The position numbers and the translations under genes were made by a program. This document shows positions 53,078 through 64,000 of a stretch of DNA of 64,000 nucleotides, in pieces. This DNA comes from Halisarca cf. caerulea (lineage: Eukaryota > Porifera > Demospongiae > Chondrillida > Halisarcidae). Below the pieces are notes generated by a model. It saw only the letters and a list, made by a program, of their open reading frames with translations. It was not told where the DNA came from and did no database searches. Every line of letters starts with the position of its first letter. Positions within the stretch are counted from its first letter, which is position 1. The stretch spans positions 10,182,801 through 10,246,800 of the forward strand of contig CAUJGJ010000397.1 of NCBI GenBank assembly GCA_963170055.1, written 5' to 3'.

Positions 53078-55693
53078 ATGTACATATGTATATATGCATG
53101 TATACACGATTTCAGAAAATCTTTGCATTAAGATGCATTACCTCCCCCCCACACATACACTGAAAAAACATTCAATAAGTATGTATATGTATATATAGCA
53201 CCATCCTTTTTATACCCATGGCCTATCCCTTTAACAAATGATCAGCATGCACTTACATGGTTGGTCTGCCCCATGTCAACTTCAATTTTGGGAAGTGCAC
53301 ACCAAGCACACGTAATTACATACACATTCACAGACCTGCTTATCCATTTGCTGCGAGCCATGAAAAAGTGACTTTATTATTCCGTTCATGTTTTCAAACG
53401 TGAAGCAGGAGTGACACCACAATGGACCCAAGTTACGTACATTTTCAACCAAATGCAACAAGCTGTGTACATTAATCGTCAGCTGTTCATCACCTATTAT
53501 TTACAAGCAATTAATGCATGATAACATGTCAATCCATCCACAATAACAGCTACATAAGAAAGCCTATAATTGGTAATTATTACTTACCATATTAATCGGC
53601 GAAAACTGAACAATAATACTCAAAACATGACTTGGCTGTTATGAGATCCGCATCTTCAACACAATCTTTTAAAAGGCAATGGAGTCCACAGACAAGAGCT
53701 ACATGATGTTTCAAGTAGTCTATTGGAATGACATCTTTCAGAATTGGGAGCGAGTAATAAAGTAGCCAAGTCTGAATTTCATGGGCTATATGACGGCATA
53801 CAACAAATATGTACACATAGACAATAAGCAAGCACTATATAATTATGGTACACAAAATAAAAAAAGTTCACATCTCATGCCCGTAACACAAAATTATGGG
53901 TGGGGACTTTCTCCTGTTTTTATGTCCATAGTTCAAAAAAATTACGGGCAGCGAATACTATGTGCACGTGATTGTTGGGCATTTAGAAATGACAAAATGA
54001 CTATGGATTTCATTGATTAGAAGGCAACACCCACCCACAGGCTGAAAGAACACAGGCACGAAACCCATGCATAGAGGGGTCCTGCATTACCCAGGACAAC
54101 ACACATAGTAAAAAAATGTGACTTGGATATGAAGGTATATAATAGTCAAGTACACTGCATGTAAACAATATTTCCAACCTTTCCAAAATTTCATAGTGCC
54201 AGCAATATTTTGGGGCAACCTGTGGATCTCCTTTGATGGACAAATAGCAACAAGTTGAGTGTCAATCACCTGGAGCTTAGGACCAATGTACCGTGGATAG
54301 CCATGATATTTTGACAAAAACCACAGCTTCAATAATTGCCTTCCGACACCTAGAATTGCTTGGTGCATGTAATCCACCGATGTTCCATGAATAATGTCAT
54401 AGTGAGGTAGCTCCATTGTGCATGAAACTCCCTTGGTGCCAAAAACCTTCATAACAGCAAAACAATATACATGTACTAAATACATGCATGTGCAAATTCT
54501 AAACTTTAATTAAGACTGACTGGTTGAGATGTAGATAATGCATCACTGCAATATTGATGGTGATTCTTGGCTGATCGGGGTGGGCCACTAGGGTTGTTGG
54601 GGTTAAAAGGGTACACATGCACATGCCCACCACTGCTGGTAGATATGGTACGACCTGGATATAGATTATGAAATATATAGGTGTAAACAAACAACAGTTA
54701 CTACGTACCAATCAAAGTACGGACAAGTCTGCGCACCTTTCTGTAAACATTTTGGACAACCATATAGTCCATTGAACTGCATCATATTCAGAACAGGAGC
54801 CTTTGCCACTAGGTCTAATGAGCCTCTAATGACGCACACTTTGCACTGCAGCACACTATTTGATGTGGTAATTGTTATACCTGCAAGAGATAAATTATAG
54901 TAACACTATTATATACATTTAGTTAGGTCTATAAAAAGGCACTCTAAGTTTAAATACCTTCTTCATATAACTTTTTCATGGAAACCACAAAGGATTGGAG
55001 GAAGATAGACATAGGTGGCTTCTTTATACCTGACCACAAACCTGCTACTAATAAATATTCAGGTTTTTGCCTTATTGAGGAGCCATGCATGCATGTAAAA
55101 AAACTATATCACAGTAAGTTAGTATGCCTCTACTGCATATACACTAGATATACATTAAAAATACCTCAGGTGGAATGGAAGTTTATTAATCATTAGAAGG
55201 ATCGGCCAAATAGAAAAACCTGATAACTTAAAAATAGGTATTCCATCTGTATTCCACACCGTGGTCAGGTTACAACCATTGTCAAAAAAACCAGACTGAA
55301 TGACTGTCTTGTAGCATTGGCCATCTGTTATATCCCTACATCCTGAACGCTGTGGATCTCAGTTCTGACATAAAATGGCAGATACAAACTTTTCCTCTAT
55401 GAATTTACAAAACGATACATCATTTAGTGCATACATGTGCATGGAGATGCATTCAGTATTCTCCTAAAATCAAAATATTAAGTTAACGTACTTTGGAATA
55501 AAGCCTTCAACTGATCTTCAATGCTCATGATTATAAACTGTGATTTAGAAGAGGCCTCCTTTAAAAATGCACCACAGTTAGTGCAGTTGGCAGATTCTTT
55601 GCTTAATATTTCTGTGGAACACTTAGCACAATACTGATGTGAACTATCAGATATGTCTGTGTCATTGGAACCATTTCCATTCTGAAACTTTTT

Positions 55694-56005
55694 GGGCCGC
55701 CGGAAGGCGGCCCTATATTGTTTTTACTTTCACCGGAAGTGTCCGGAACGTCCGGAACGATGTCAATATATATGTATATATATATATATATATGTCAACA
55801 ACATGGCGGACACGAAGTCGGTACAAAATCTTTCGGCTATATTTCGGTGAAATTCATTCGTTTGCTCCTGATTTTATCAGCGAAGGGTCTTTTAGACCAG
55901 AAGAATTCTTCGAAATATTATTTTAGTCAATAACGCCGATTTCCAAGTGATTCGAGTTTCCAGGGCTGTAGGTGGCCCACGAGTTTTTTAAACTCGAATC
56001 GCTTG
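55694..56005 (-). repeat. Double-hairpin element, copy E (subfamily 2, full length)
   Basis: Inverse copy of 6856-7172. On the plus strand it reads GGGCCGCC-ggaa-GGCGGCCC, TATATTG, CACCGGAAGTGTCCGG, a TA run, ACAACATGGCGGACACG, the body, then the compound hairpin ending CGAATCGCTTG. It is inserted in a transposase exon of element 2 between FLNK and FQNGNG codons, with two or three A/T bases as possible target duplication. It shows that the element is mobile. Confidence 0.88.
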
Positions 56006-57130
56006 TTTAGAAAATAACGAGATTTACAACAGTGGCTTGGATGGATACAGTGTGCATCAATTAGATTTAACAGATCCTTCACAGCAGAATGTGTTAACTT
56101 GTGCTTCATTGCAAATCTGGAGATCAACAAATAGCTGACTCCCTGGGTTAGTGTAGCACCCTCATACAAGGGTCTTCCATACACTGTGATATTTGGAAGA
56201 ATACCATAATTACTACATGTCATTACACAATTAAACTATATAAACTACAAATGAATCTGAAATTAATGTGAAATAAAACAATCCAATTATGTACTGAATA
56301 ACATATAAGATTGCCATATCTTGAAAATTTAGGAATATACAATTGAAAGCTCTAATAGCCACAAGTTAGTCTTATAACCTAATTTGCTGCATAAACAACC
56401 GAGTGATAGAGCAATGAGGTCCACTTTGGCATCAATCTATATGCAGTTGCTAACTATTAATCAGTAAGAGCTAATATCATCAAATACAAATTTAAAGGCA
56501 TAGCTACAGTGTACTCTGGCGTAGCTCAGACTCAATCTTGCTCGGCAATTTTCAGGGACTGACGTCACCAGATGTCACAGAGAGCATGGGTCTGGCTACA
56601 CGGGACTAGGCTACAGTGATTGGGATTAGGTCACCTTCTCAGTACCTTACTAATGACCACATCATAATGGTTATAACAATGGGTACCCAAATGCAGGTAC
56701 ATCCACACATGGCATATGTGCACACAAGGAGCTACATGTGTCATGCAATCTATGATGCCATCATAAGAAAACTTAGTCTAGTTAACACTGCTAAATAGGG
56801 TGCCAACATACTAGTCCAATCAGTTGCCTGTTCTGAAGTTTCAGGTACACCACAATCTTCATCCGATTGCTCATTGGGTGTATCATGCCCCGCAGACTCA
56901 TCTTCATCACTGTCATTTGATTCACTAGGTGAGTAGCAAATGTAAGGCGGCCCGTCCAAGTCCACTGTGGTAACGTTTAAAGGATCCTGTACATGATCAT
57001 CATCCACACTGCCACTCTGATCAAGTGCACGTTTCTTTCTGCGATGCAAAGTTGACCTACTAGCATACTGAATAGGGTCATCAGCAGCTAATCTCAAATT
57101 GTAATGCCCTTTCGAACGATTGGCAGCCAT

Positions 57131-57255
57131 TGCGAACGCCCGCAGGCATATACGCATGTGATTTTGCGCATGCGCAATGAATTTGGCGCAATTGGGCGGT
57201 TTAGACTGGTTTTGTCTGAAAGTGGGTATTTGTAGGATTAGTCTTTTTGGTAATT
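57131..57255. promoter_or_regulatory. 125-bp bidirectional promoter of element 2
   Basis: Start codons at 57130 (minus) and 57256 (plus) point away from each other. The interval includes repeated GCGCA words (CATGTGATTTTGCGCATGCGCAATG), containing the palindrome TTGCGCATGCGCAA, which resembles an NRF1 site (GCGCATGCGC). Confidence 0.65.
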
Positions 57256-60200
57256 ATGGCAGTGAAACCATCTATGGTAAACCCGACAACAAAGATTCCT
57301 GAATCGTTTGCACTCATCGAGTGGATAGGAGAGAATATGTTCAATGTACTTCCTTTGTGCGACGCGAAAGATATCAACAAGTGTAGAGCAGGCGTCTGTA
57401 CTGATTTCAAATGGATGGATCCCAGCACAAAGTCCAAGAAGAAATCAAAGTATTTCAAAGCTTTGATCCTGAAAATTTCTCGTAAGTCTTGAATGAAACA
57501 GGCACGGTGCTCTTGTGGTTGTTTGTATAATCGCTATTTTTTTGGCAGGAGACAGACGAGAGTTGAAAGAGCTGGAAGACAAGATTATCGACGAGGAGAT
57601 CTCGCCAGATGACATAGCTGGATTAGAAATGGTGAAGGAAGAACAAGTCATAGACTCAACGACACCTGAACAACCACGCAAACGGACTGCTAAATGGGAA
57701 CCACTTGAAAGGATTGACAGTGAAGAAGAGTATCATTCCACTCCAAAGAGGCCCCTAAGCAGTGGTACTGCTGGTATTGTCAACAAAATAAAAATGATGG
57801 GGAAGAACTCAATCAATGTAAAGGTTGCTTGCAATGGTGAGTAAGGTACCCTGATTCAGAAAACCAGATCTCCTATCCAACACAAAAAGGTCTCATGTTT
57901 TTATTCTTTGGTCGCTGTTATGTTCTGTGTCAGTGGTAAGAAATTCTAGAATAAAATGTCTCGAACTATAGTTCCTAAATTCAGGAAAGACAGTTTTCAG
58001 ATTTACTTTAGTATGCATTAGATAATTTTGTTGCTTGAGATTATTACTACACCTTGTTTTTAGGTGTCTCTACAGTAACTTTCCCCATCTTTTGTCCCCT
58101 TTACCATAGAATATATTAAACGTTGTGTGTTTGGAAACTTAATAATTTGTGTGTTAACCTGACAGTTTGATTGACCGAGGTACGTATTTGTAATAGGCAA
58201 ATGTGTGTTGCGAACTTTATGCACTTTTAAACAGTTGTGCGGGTATATGACATGTCCATGCTTCTTGAACAAGTTAACTTTATAAGGGGTTTCCTACTGT
58301 ATACAGTGAAGTTTGTCTCAATACCTGGGAAGGAAGTAAAAAGAAGATCCAATCAATATTCTTCAGTGATGTTTTTGGCAAATTGAATGTCTGTAAATAT
58401 TCTAGAGTACTAACTGTTTATCAATGAAAACTGGTAGATTCTATTGCATGTTTACATTTCAATAGATGCATATGGGTATAACCGGTGTAGTTAGTAGATG
58501 AATTTTGGTGTTTATTGCCATTTTTGACTCCGTTGGTAAAAAAATAATATACTTTCCATCCAGCTGTATGTTTTACATCCCCCCTCCAGTAATTGTAAGT
58601 CCAAGGACTGAGAAACTTTGTGCGCTAACCCACCATTTTATTATGTTTATACTTTGTATAAACATATTCCTATCCTGGTTCTGCATGCCTTCCCTACATA
58701 CATGGGTATTTGGGTAAAAGTGTCCAGTTAACGATGCATGCATGACTGAATGAACAATTAAGTACGAATTGCTGACTGTTGGTTAGGCAGGCATATCATG
58801 TAGAGGTCTTACTAGGAAATGTCCCCTGTTCACGGAGGACATTTGTAGAGTATTCTTGCATTGCAGCAAGACGAATATATTACATATACATCATAGAACT
58901 TGCTATTTGGCAGAAGTACCAGTTGTAGTTTAGTTGCATGCTTTTGTTTCGTTGTCAGATTCCACTGGGTTTTTGATTATTTTCTCCATGTCATCCAGCG
59001 GTTTATGGACTCTATCGGATCCTGGTCCTTTAGCAATAGTTTTGCCTCTTTATTGAAAGATATCCCCAACTTCAACACAATATTTTCATACACATTCAAG
59101 GACCTGGTGCTAATTTGACAGAATCCTCAAGCGTCCTGGAGCCAAGTACTGAAATGGGTGTTAGAAACCCGTAGAATGTTCAGTTTTTAATACATGCTTT
59201 GTGCCATATATATTTCTCAATGTTTGGTGCACATCCATAATGTATAATACTATCGGGCAGGATAATTATAACATGTGGCCATGCATGAAAACAGCACCGA
59301 GTAGACTCATAACGTCTGACAAAGTAGTGTTGTACCATGAATACACATGCCACATTCACCTTTCCGAATCCAAGAGAGACAATTTTCCAGTAGCTTTCAT
59401 GCAATATTTGTGTGAGTCACTATAATTTCTGTAACAAGATTGTACTGATAACTGATCATTTGGAACTTTGGGATGTTATTTGCAATATGTACTGTAGCAG
59501 CTTACATATTCATGCACAGTGTGGTTTGGTCAGTGAATGGGTTTTGGAAACCTCTTAAAAGGTTATGACACCTAGTCACTCGTCTGATCTCTGTTATTAC
59601 ATACTAATTCCCAGGATGATTCAGGGTTCCTTGATGAAGAAATGCATAAGAAGGATGAGAAGATCCAAAACCTTAGCCACAGGATACAAACCTTAGAAGC
59701 TTTGCTTAAAAAGCAGGTATGCATGTGTTTGTTTTAGTTTGCATAATATATATCATGTTAATATTAATATTAATTTAATTCATATTACAGAAAAGGACAC
59801 ATCAAGAAGATACGTGGAAACCTAGTAGGACACCGGAAAAAGATGAAACTGATGAAAATGATAAGTCAGGTAAGGCTTTATGTATTCTCTTTACAGCTCT
59901 ATGCAAGTATTGTGACCTTTCTCTGTTTCCTTGTATCAGTAGGTTTTAAAGACTTTTCTTCTGTAGTTGCAGAAGGGAAAGGGAAGGTTAATTTGGGAAT
60001 GTATAATGTATTTTGTATGATGTTGGCTTATATACCGTATGCGAGTTAACTTTCGCGGGACTAAACTTTCGCGGTATTCGCGGTTCGGGAGCCATCCGCG
60101 AATAATTCCGTCCGCGAATATTAAAGCAAAGCGCACGCATTGAAGATCTTCTCCAATAAGAGGAGTCCACCGTGCCCCATAAACATGATATCCACGTACA

Positions 60201-61012
60201 CAACTCTCCACTTCGAACATCATGAAACTGCCGATCATAGAACTGGCAAAGTTCCCACTTCATCTGTGAAAGTCGAGTATCCATGGTCACAGGCTGATAC
60301 TTGCGGCGGTCTAGCTTCCCGTTCAAAGGTAGGCCTATTTCGTCCGTTGAGAGACTTCTAATCGGCGAATCATTACCACCAAACCTCAAGACAGGAACAG
60401 AATTGGACTTGGTTCGCTAATTTCGACGCTAACAGAAAAAAATCCACTCAGCTTCATTATTTTTATTAGTATAGATATACTAGTGCATACAAGTAATATA
60501 ATATTAGTGACCCCTGCATCCGCGAAAATAAAAACCGCAAAAATTTGAAAATCCGCAATCCGCGAAAGTTTAGTCCAGCGAAAGTTAACTCGCATACGGT
60601 ATTTTAATATATATGCCTGTACAGTTTCCACTGGTTCCGGGGTACACTGTGTATGTTACACAGCCGCAAGTGGATGAGGTAGTTGATTCCAGTGGTGGAT
60701 CTGCAACTAAAATGATGCAGAATCCTTTGATGGTCTTTTTCACTCCAAATGTTCTCGCAAAGTCCAGTTGTTTTGGGAGTAGAAAGTTTCCTGGTCTTCA
60801 AAAGGACATTGTTACCGCTTGTCTGAGTAAGTATTTATGTAACAGTCAGTGCCGTTTATTGTTATTTTACAAGATTTATCACTTTCCACAGAGTTTGTGA
60901 TGACCAAACACCCTCATGTGCCACAAAGTACTCTAGTGGACGCTGTCAATGACAAATGTGCTAATTTTCGCAGGAACAGGGTTTCAGCTAAGCCTTCAAG
61001 AAGTCAACCCTG
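57256..61012 (+). CDS. Element 2 second protein with coiled coil and BEN-like C-terminus
   Basis: Exon 1 (57256-57481): TKIPESFALIEWIGENMF...CRAGVCTDFKWMD, a compact domain. Exon 2 (57549-57836): acidic helix and basic KRTAKWEPLERIDSEEE. Exon at about 59614-59716: coiled coil (EKIQNLSHRIQTLEALLKKQ). Exon at about 59791-59869: charged. Exons at about 60625-60821 and 60893-61012: SRKFPGLQKDIVTACLKF...HVPQSTLVDAVNDKCANFRR, spaced like a BEN domain, then a basic tail. Splice phases around the 57836/59614 and 59869/60625 junctions do not agree in my reading, so an exon is missing or the copy has a frameshift; a MITE (60032-60602) sits in the last of these introns. Likely a DNA-binding partner of the transposase. 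Confidence 0.55.
57845..59600. other. Long intron, no feature seen
   Basis: AT-rich. No coding motif recognised, although a small exon is suspected because the flanking phases do not match. Confidence 0.45.
60032..60602. mobile_element. 571-bp MITE with TTTCGCGG ends
   Basis: Terminal inverted repeats of about 42 bp: ATACCGTATGCGAGTTAAC, then TTTCGCGGGACTAAACTTT, then CGCGG (one mismatch between arms). The left subterminal part has further CCGCGAATA words. No coding sequence. Confidence 0.88.
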
Positions 61013-61039
61013 AAGTAACTGATTCGCAACTATCCAGTT

Positions 61040-62847
61040 TTTAATCATCATGGCATTAGGTCAACATTAAGTGTTAGCTCTGCCACTGGTGTTGACAACA
61101 TCCCTTCTCGTTCCCTCAAAGCTTCTCGGTCTGTAATATGTTATCTCCCCGCATCTATCCTAAATGCCTCCATCTCTTCCTCTACCTTCCCTCACTCCTG
61201 GAAATGCAGTTCTATTAGACCACTCCACAAAGGTGGAGATCGAAACTGCCTTACAAACTACCGACCCATTTCCATTCTTCCAGCTTGTAGTAAACTTTTA
61301 GAAAAACATGTCAAAGAGCAACTTTCCAACCACTTAGAATCAAATTCTCTTCTTCATTCTCATCAATCTGGTTTTCGCTCTAATCACTCAACTCAATCAC
61401 TTCTTCTCTACTGTACAGACAGATGGTATAAAGCACTAGATAATAAGGAACTCACTGCTGTCCTATTCCTAGATGTGTCAAAGGCCTTTGACACCGTAAA
61501 CCATCCACTTCTTCTCTCCAAACTCTCGAAACTTGGTATTGCATCCTCTGCCCTTTCTTGGTTTCAGTCCTATATCTCCGACCACACCCAAGTTACTTTT
61601 CTCTCTGGCTCCACCTCCTCTCCTGGCTTCCCTACTTCTGGTGTTCCACAGGGCTCCGTTCTTGGGCCTACACTCTTCTCCGCCTTCATAAATGACCTTC
61701 CCAAAGTTCTGCCCGATGACTCAACTCTTCTCTTTGCAGATGATACCACCATCTTTATCTCTGGAAAGGATCCTCAGCTTCTAAATCACTCACTACAATC
61801 ATGCCTTGATCTAGCAAACAATTGGATGGAAGACAATGGATTCATACTAAATGTAAAAAAGTCCAAATGTATGCTCATTCACTCTCCTAGAATAAAAGGG
61901 ACCACTCCACTCCTTCACATTCATCTTGGTGGCACAAAAATTGACCAGGTTTCCACTTTTAAGTTTCTCGGCATCCACATTAATGATACTCTAACATGGA
62001 ACAGTCATATTGATCATCTCATAGGCAAAGTCTCCCGTAGTGTAAACCTTCTCAGGCGTCTTTCTTGGTTCCTTCCTTGTTCTGTTCTTACTCTGTACCT
62101 TAAATCTTATATCCTACCCTGCCTTGATTACTGTGATGTTGTATGGAAAAGTTGCACTAAAAATGACTCCCAAAACTCCAAACCCTCTTCAACTATGCTT
62201 GTAGAATTGCCCTTCATTGTCCTCGGTTGCACTCTTCTTCTGCTCTATGGTCTGAACTTGGTCTGACTCCTCTTGATGTTCGCAGAAATCTCCACCAGGC
62301 TGAAATGATGTACAAGTGTTTCAATTCTCTCGCTCCTCCATATCTCTCCTCCCTCTTTCAACCCCCTTCTCATTCCTATCAAACTCGTACTCGACACCTA
62401 CCAAATCTTCCTCATGTCAATACTTCTTTTGGTCAACGTGCTTTCAGCTACTCTGGCCTCTCTCTTTGGCGTTCCATACCATTATCACTACGATCAGCTG
62501 AATCTGAAACCACCTTTTCAAGACTTATTCGCACTATGCAACAAACAGGATTACTATTATAATAGTAGTTTGCATGTCCTGCATGATAAACTGATTTGCC
62601 ATATTTCTATTTAAATCTTCCTTAGACTACTTACCCTTGATCTACTGATACTTTATTTGCATGTCCTTTATTTTAATTCATTGCATTGCCAATTTGATTC
62701 ACATAAGACTTTTTAATTCATATTTTCTTCCTTTTCTATCCTTTTTTATCTCTGTTTTTGCTTTTTGTATCTTTTCCTGGGCGCCTAGAATAGTAGCCAT
62801 TGGCTAAAGGCACTCCCAGATAAAATAAGCTTACCCAACCTAACCTA
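61040..62847 (+). mobile_element. 5'-truncated CR1/Jockey-type LINE
   Basis: The RT domain begins abruptly, so the endonuclease and ORF1 are lost. The 3' UTR (62566-62847) ends GGCTAAAGGC-x-CTCCCAGATAAAATAAG with a tail of ACCTAACC-type repeats rather than poly(A). A tail-only copy of the same family lies at 28115-28201. Inserted just after the stop of the element 2 BEN-like gene. Confidence 0.88.
61049..62565 (+). pseudogene. LINE reverse transcriptase remnant
   Basis: Carries RT blocks in order: VDNIPSRSLK, WKCSSIRPLHKGGD, NYRPISILPACSKLLEK, HQSGFRSNHST, AVLFLDVSKAFDTV, GVPQGSVLGPTLF, LLFADDTTIF (catalytic DD) and FKFLGIHI. After the thumb one base is missing in an A run near 62168; the frame continues as LGLTPLDVRRN...YLSSLF and ends at 62565. 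The LDVSKAFD and FADD boxes and the C-terminal LW-x-SIP block are those of CR1/Jockey-group LINEs. The 5' truncation and frameshift make it inactive. Confidence 0.9.
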
Positions 62848-62979
62848 AAGTGTACTTTTCCAGCTTTATTTCATTTTGCAAGTTGTGTTTTTAATGATGT
62901 AGCAATGATGCCAACAAATAACTATAATGCAATATAGGTATAATATAAATTCAACGAGCAAGTACATGCTTGTAACATA

Positions 62980-63174
62980 TGATGACAAGCTTGTTTCAAC
63001 CTGCAACATATGATAACAACCATGGGACAGTTTCAATTCCATAGTTGTCAAAAGCTTGTGACAAGGTTGTTGACAAGCTTGTGAGAAGGTAGTCACAAGC
63101 TTGTACCAAGGTTGTTGACAAGCTTGTGACAAGCTTGTGACTACTTTGTCACAACCTTGTCATTTTCATATGGG
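62980..63174 (-). repeat. Element 2 right end: ACAAGSTTGT array and terminal repeat
   Basis: About ten ACAAGCTTGT/ACAAGGTTGT words ending in the complement of CCCATATGAAAATGAC. Spacing of the words is 10-20 bp. Confidence 0.82.
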
Positions 63175-64000
63175 TAGATACGTATATTCACGCATGCCCA
63201 CAATTCAATAAGTTAATTTGTAATCATTGCAATTTCTCACATAATACATTGAATTTCCAAATATGTAATATATAAACATGCAGAATACAAAACCAAAACT
63301 TAACTATAAAAAACATAAAAAGGATCCTTATTACACATGTAAAAAATGACTTCATAAGTACATTAGTCTCAAAATATAAAATCACAAACATCCACAGCAA
63401 CATTGACAATAAGTACATTATAACATGCTGAATAAGATGATCACCATTTACTCTCTACACAGATCCATTGTACTGACGGACACAAGGCTATACTGAGTGT
63501 ACAGAACTTCAACTTCAGTGAAAACATCTATTGCAAGAGCTTTGCAGGATGGACAGACACCAATGCCAGTTTTGTGTCATAATGGAAATCCCTAAAGGAG
63601 AAAGAAGGTAAGCCATAATATTCTAGGATGAAGCCATTACTGGAAACATGTACTAACAGACAGTTAGCTACACAACTGCACAATTATTTTGGATAAACAC
63701 AGTCAACTTAAAGTAAATTGTGGGATTCACTGCACTAAATTCTACAGAAAATTCTGTGCATGGGACCGAGTACAGGTCACAGAGTACCACCTCTACCTCC
63801 GGTAAGTAAGCAATATTACTTGTGGTGGCAGTAAGCCACGATGACCATGTGATTGTGTCCTATACAGTCACAACTCTTTATTCCGGCTTTTGATAATCCA
63901 GAACCCTTGCTATCTAACCAGTAGAAATATGTACCCAATGTGCACAGTGCACTGTAAGAAGATTAAACTTTGTTAATCCAGCATCTTTTAGTGTAACGAA
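63175..64000. other. No gene seen
   Basis: AT-rich flank to the window end. Short open frames have no recognisable motif. A phrase AACTCTTTATTCCGGC...GATAATCCAG near 63871-63900 resembles mariner-type MITE ends but has no visible partner. Confidence 0.5.

Larger units (their letters stand above)
51873..57130 (-). pseudogene. EnSpm-like element 2 transposase, disrupted by hairpin element
   Basis: Starts MAANRSKGHYNLR at 57130; exon 1 (56812-57130) is acidic. The next exon, about 55496-56182, has PLYEGATLTQGVSYLLISRFAMKHKLTHSAVKDLLNLI and is split by the hairpin element at 55694-56005, resuming with YCAKCSTEIL...CTNCGAFL. Later exons include LTTVWNTDGIPIFKLSGFSIWPILLMINKLPFHLR (about 55165-55369), VAGLWSGIKKPP (about 54962-55065), GLYGCPKCLQKG (about 54720-54880), LPHYDIIHGTSVDYMHQAILGVGRQLLKLW (about 54190-54450), a QTWLLYYSLPIL exon (53592-53790), a LLHLVENVRNLGPLW exon (about 53330-53495) and a C-terminal exon (51873-52280). 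The NTDG-x2-F and D-x-MH boxes are CACTA hallmarks. The hairpin insertion lies in coding sequence, so this copy is probably inactive. Confidence 0.8.
49687..63174. mobile_element. EnSpm-like element 2 with CCCATATG termini
   Basis: About 13.5 kb bounded by inverted 16-bp ends CCCATATGAAAATGAC (49687-49702; inverted 63159-63174), with TA directly outside both. Subterminal arrays of ACAAGCTTGT and ACAACCTTGT fill about 240 bp at each end. Inside are a CACTA-type transposase (-) and a coiled-coil/BEN-like protein (+) starting 125 bp apart. Ends do not begin CACTA or CACTG, and a TA duplication is shorter than the usual three bases, so this may be a distinct CMC lineage. It has been invaded by at least six other elements, including a LINE. 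Confidence 0.72.

Noticed and set aside
55639..55926. Small proteins predicted from the hairpin elements
   Set aside because: The frame is not kept in copy B, and the predicted peptides are low-complexity Ile/Tyr from (TA)n; the ATGGCGGA context is reported only as a possible promoter feature.

Overview
This window looks like 64 kb of animal (metazoan) genome made almost entirely of transposable elements. Three things point that way: eukaryotic GT-AG introns of mostly 60-120 bp, long (CA)n and (TA)n microsatellites, and an animal transposon set (piggyBac, PIF/Harbinger, EnSpm/CACTA, TTAA-target Kolobok-like elements, a CR1/Jockey-type LINE and a Gypsy fragment). Very short introns together with THAP, BEN, MADF/BESS and P2X7-ballast-like domains suit an early-branching marine invertebrate such as a demosponge. 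That placement is an inference. I see no convincing host gene, rRNA, tRNA or CRISPR array.

Layout. 1-4.9 kb: a hairpin repeat, then a structurally complete piggyBac (1042-4570, 15-bp perfect inverted repeats, TTAA on both sides, intact 924-residue transposase) sitting inside a decayed EnSpm coding exon. 4.9-7.2 kb: more hairpin elements and CA microsatellites. 7.2-13 kb: two PIF/Harbinger units, each a transposase (+) with a MADF/BESS protein (-); the first unit is broken, and the second keeps only the transposase C-terminus but a good MADF/BESS gene. 14-15.9 kb: a 1.9-kb TTAA-flanked element with a THAP remnant. 16.4-17.9 kb: microsatellites and a 79-bp hairpin minisatellite. 18.4-22.8 kb: a head-to-head pair, a DUF3987-type P-loop ATPase (-) and a cysteine-cluster/chromodomain protein (+), both decayed by small indels. 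22.8-25.5 kb: a Gypsy fragment.

25.5-43.1 kb is one EnSpm/CACTA element. It has two divergent genes (transposase -, second protein +) and is split by two nested TTAA elements (26197-30413 and 34368-38994). Each nested element encodes a many-exon DDE transposase (+) and, converging on it, a small protein resembling the cytoplasmic ballast domain of P2X7 receptors (-). Both inserted exactly at TTAA inside EnSpm coding sequence, and taking the insert out rejoins the EnSpm reading frame.

43.1-49.7 kb holds a decayed DUF7869-type gene (-). 49.7-63.2 kb is a second EnSpm-like element with unusual CCCATATG termini and arrays of ACAAGCTTGT, carrying a transposase (-) and a coiled-coil/BEN-like protein (+) that start 125 bp apart. 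It has been hit by MITEs, a hairpin element and a 5'-truncated LINE.

The most interesting points are the convergent ballast-domain genes in two different TTAA families, a family of double-hairpin repeats with compensatory stem changes and a conserved ETS-like site, the ATPase/chromodomain pair, and the repeated precise TTAA insertions into EnSpm coding exons. All gene models here were read by eye; splice sites and family names need computation.
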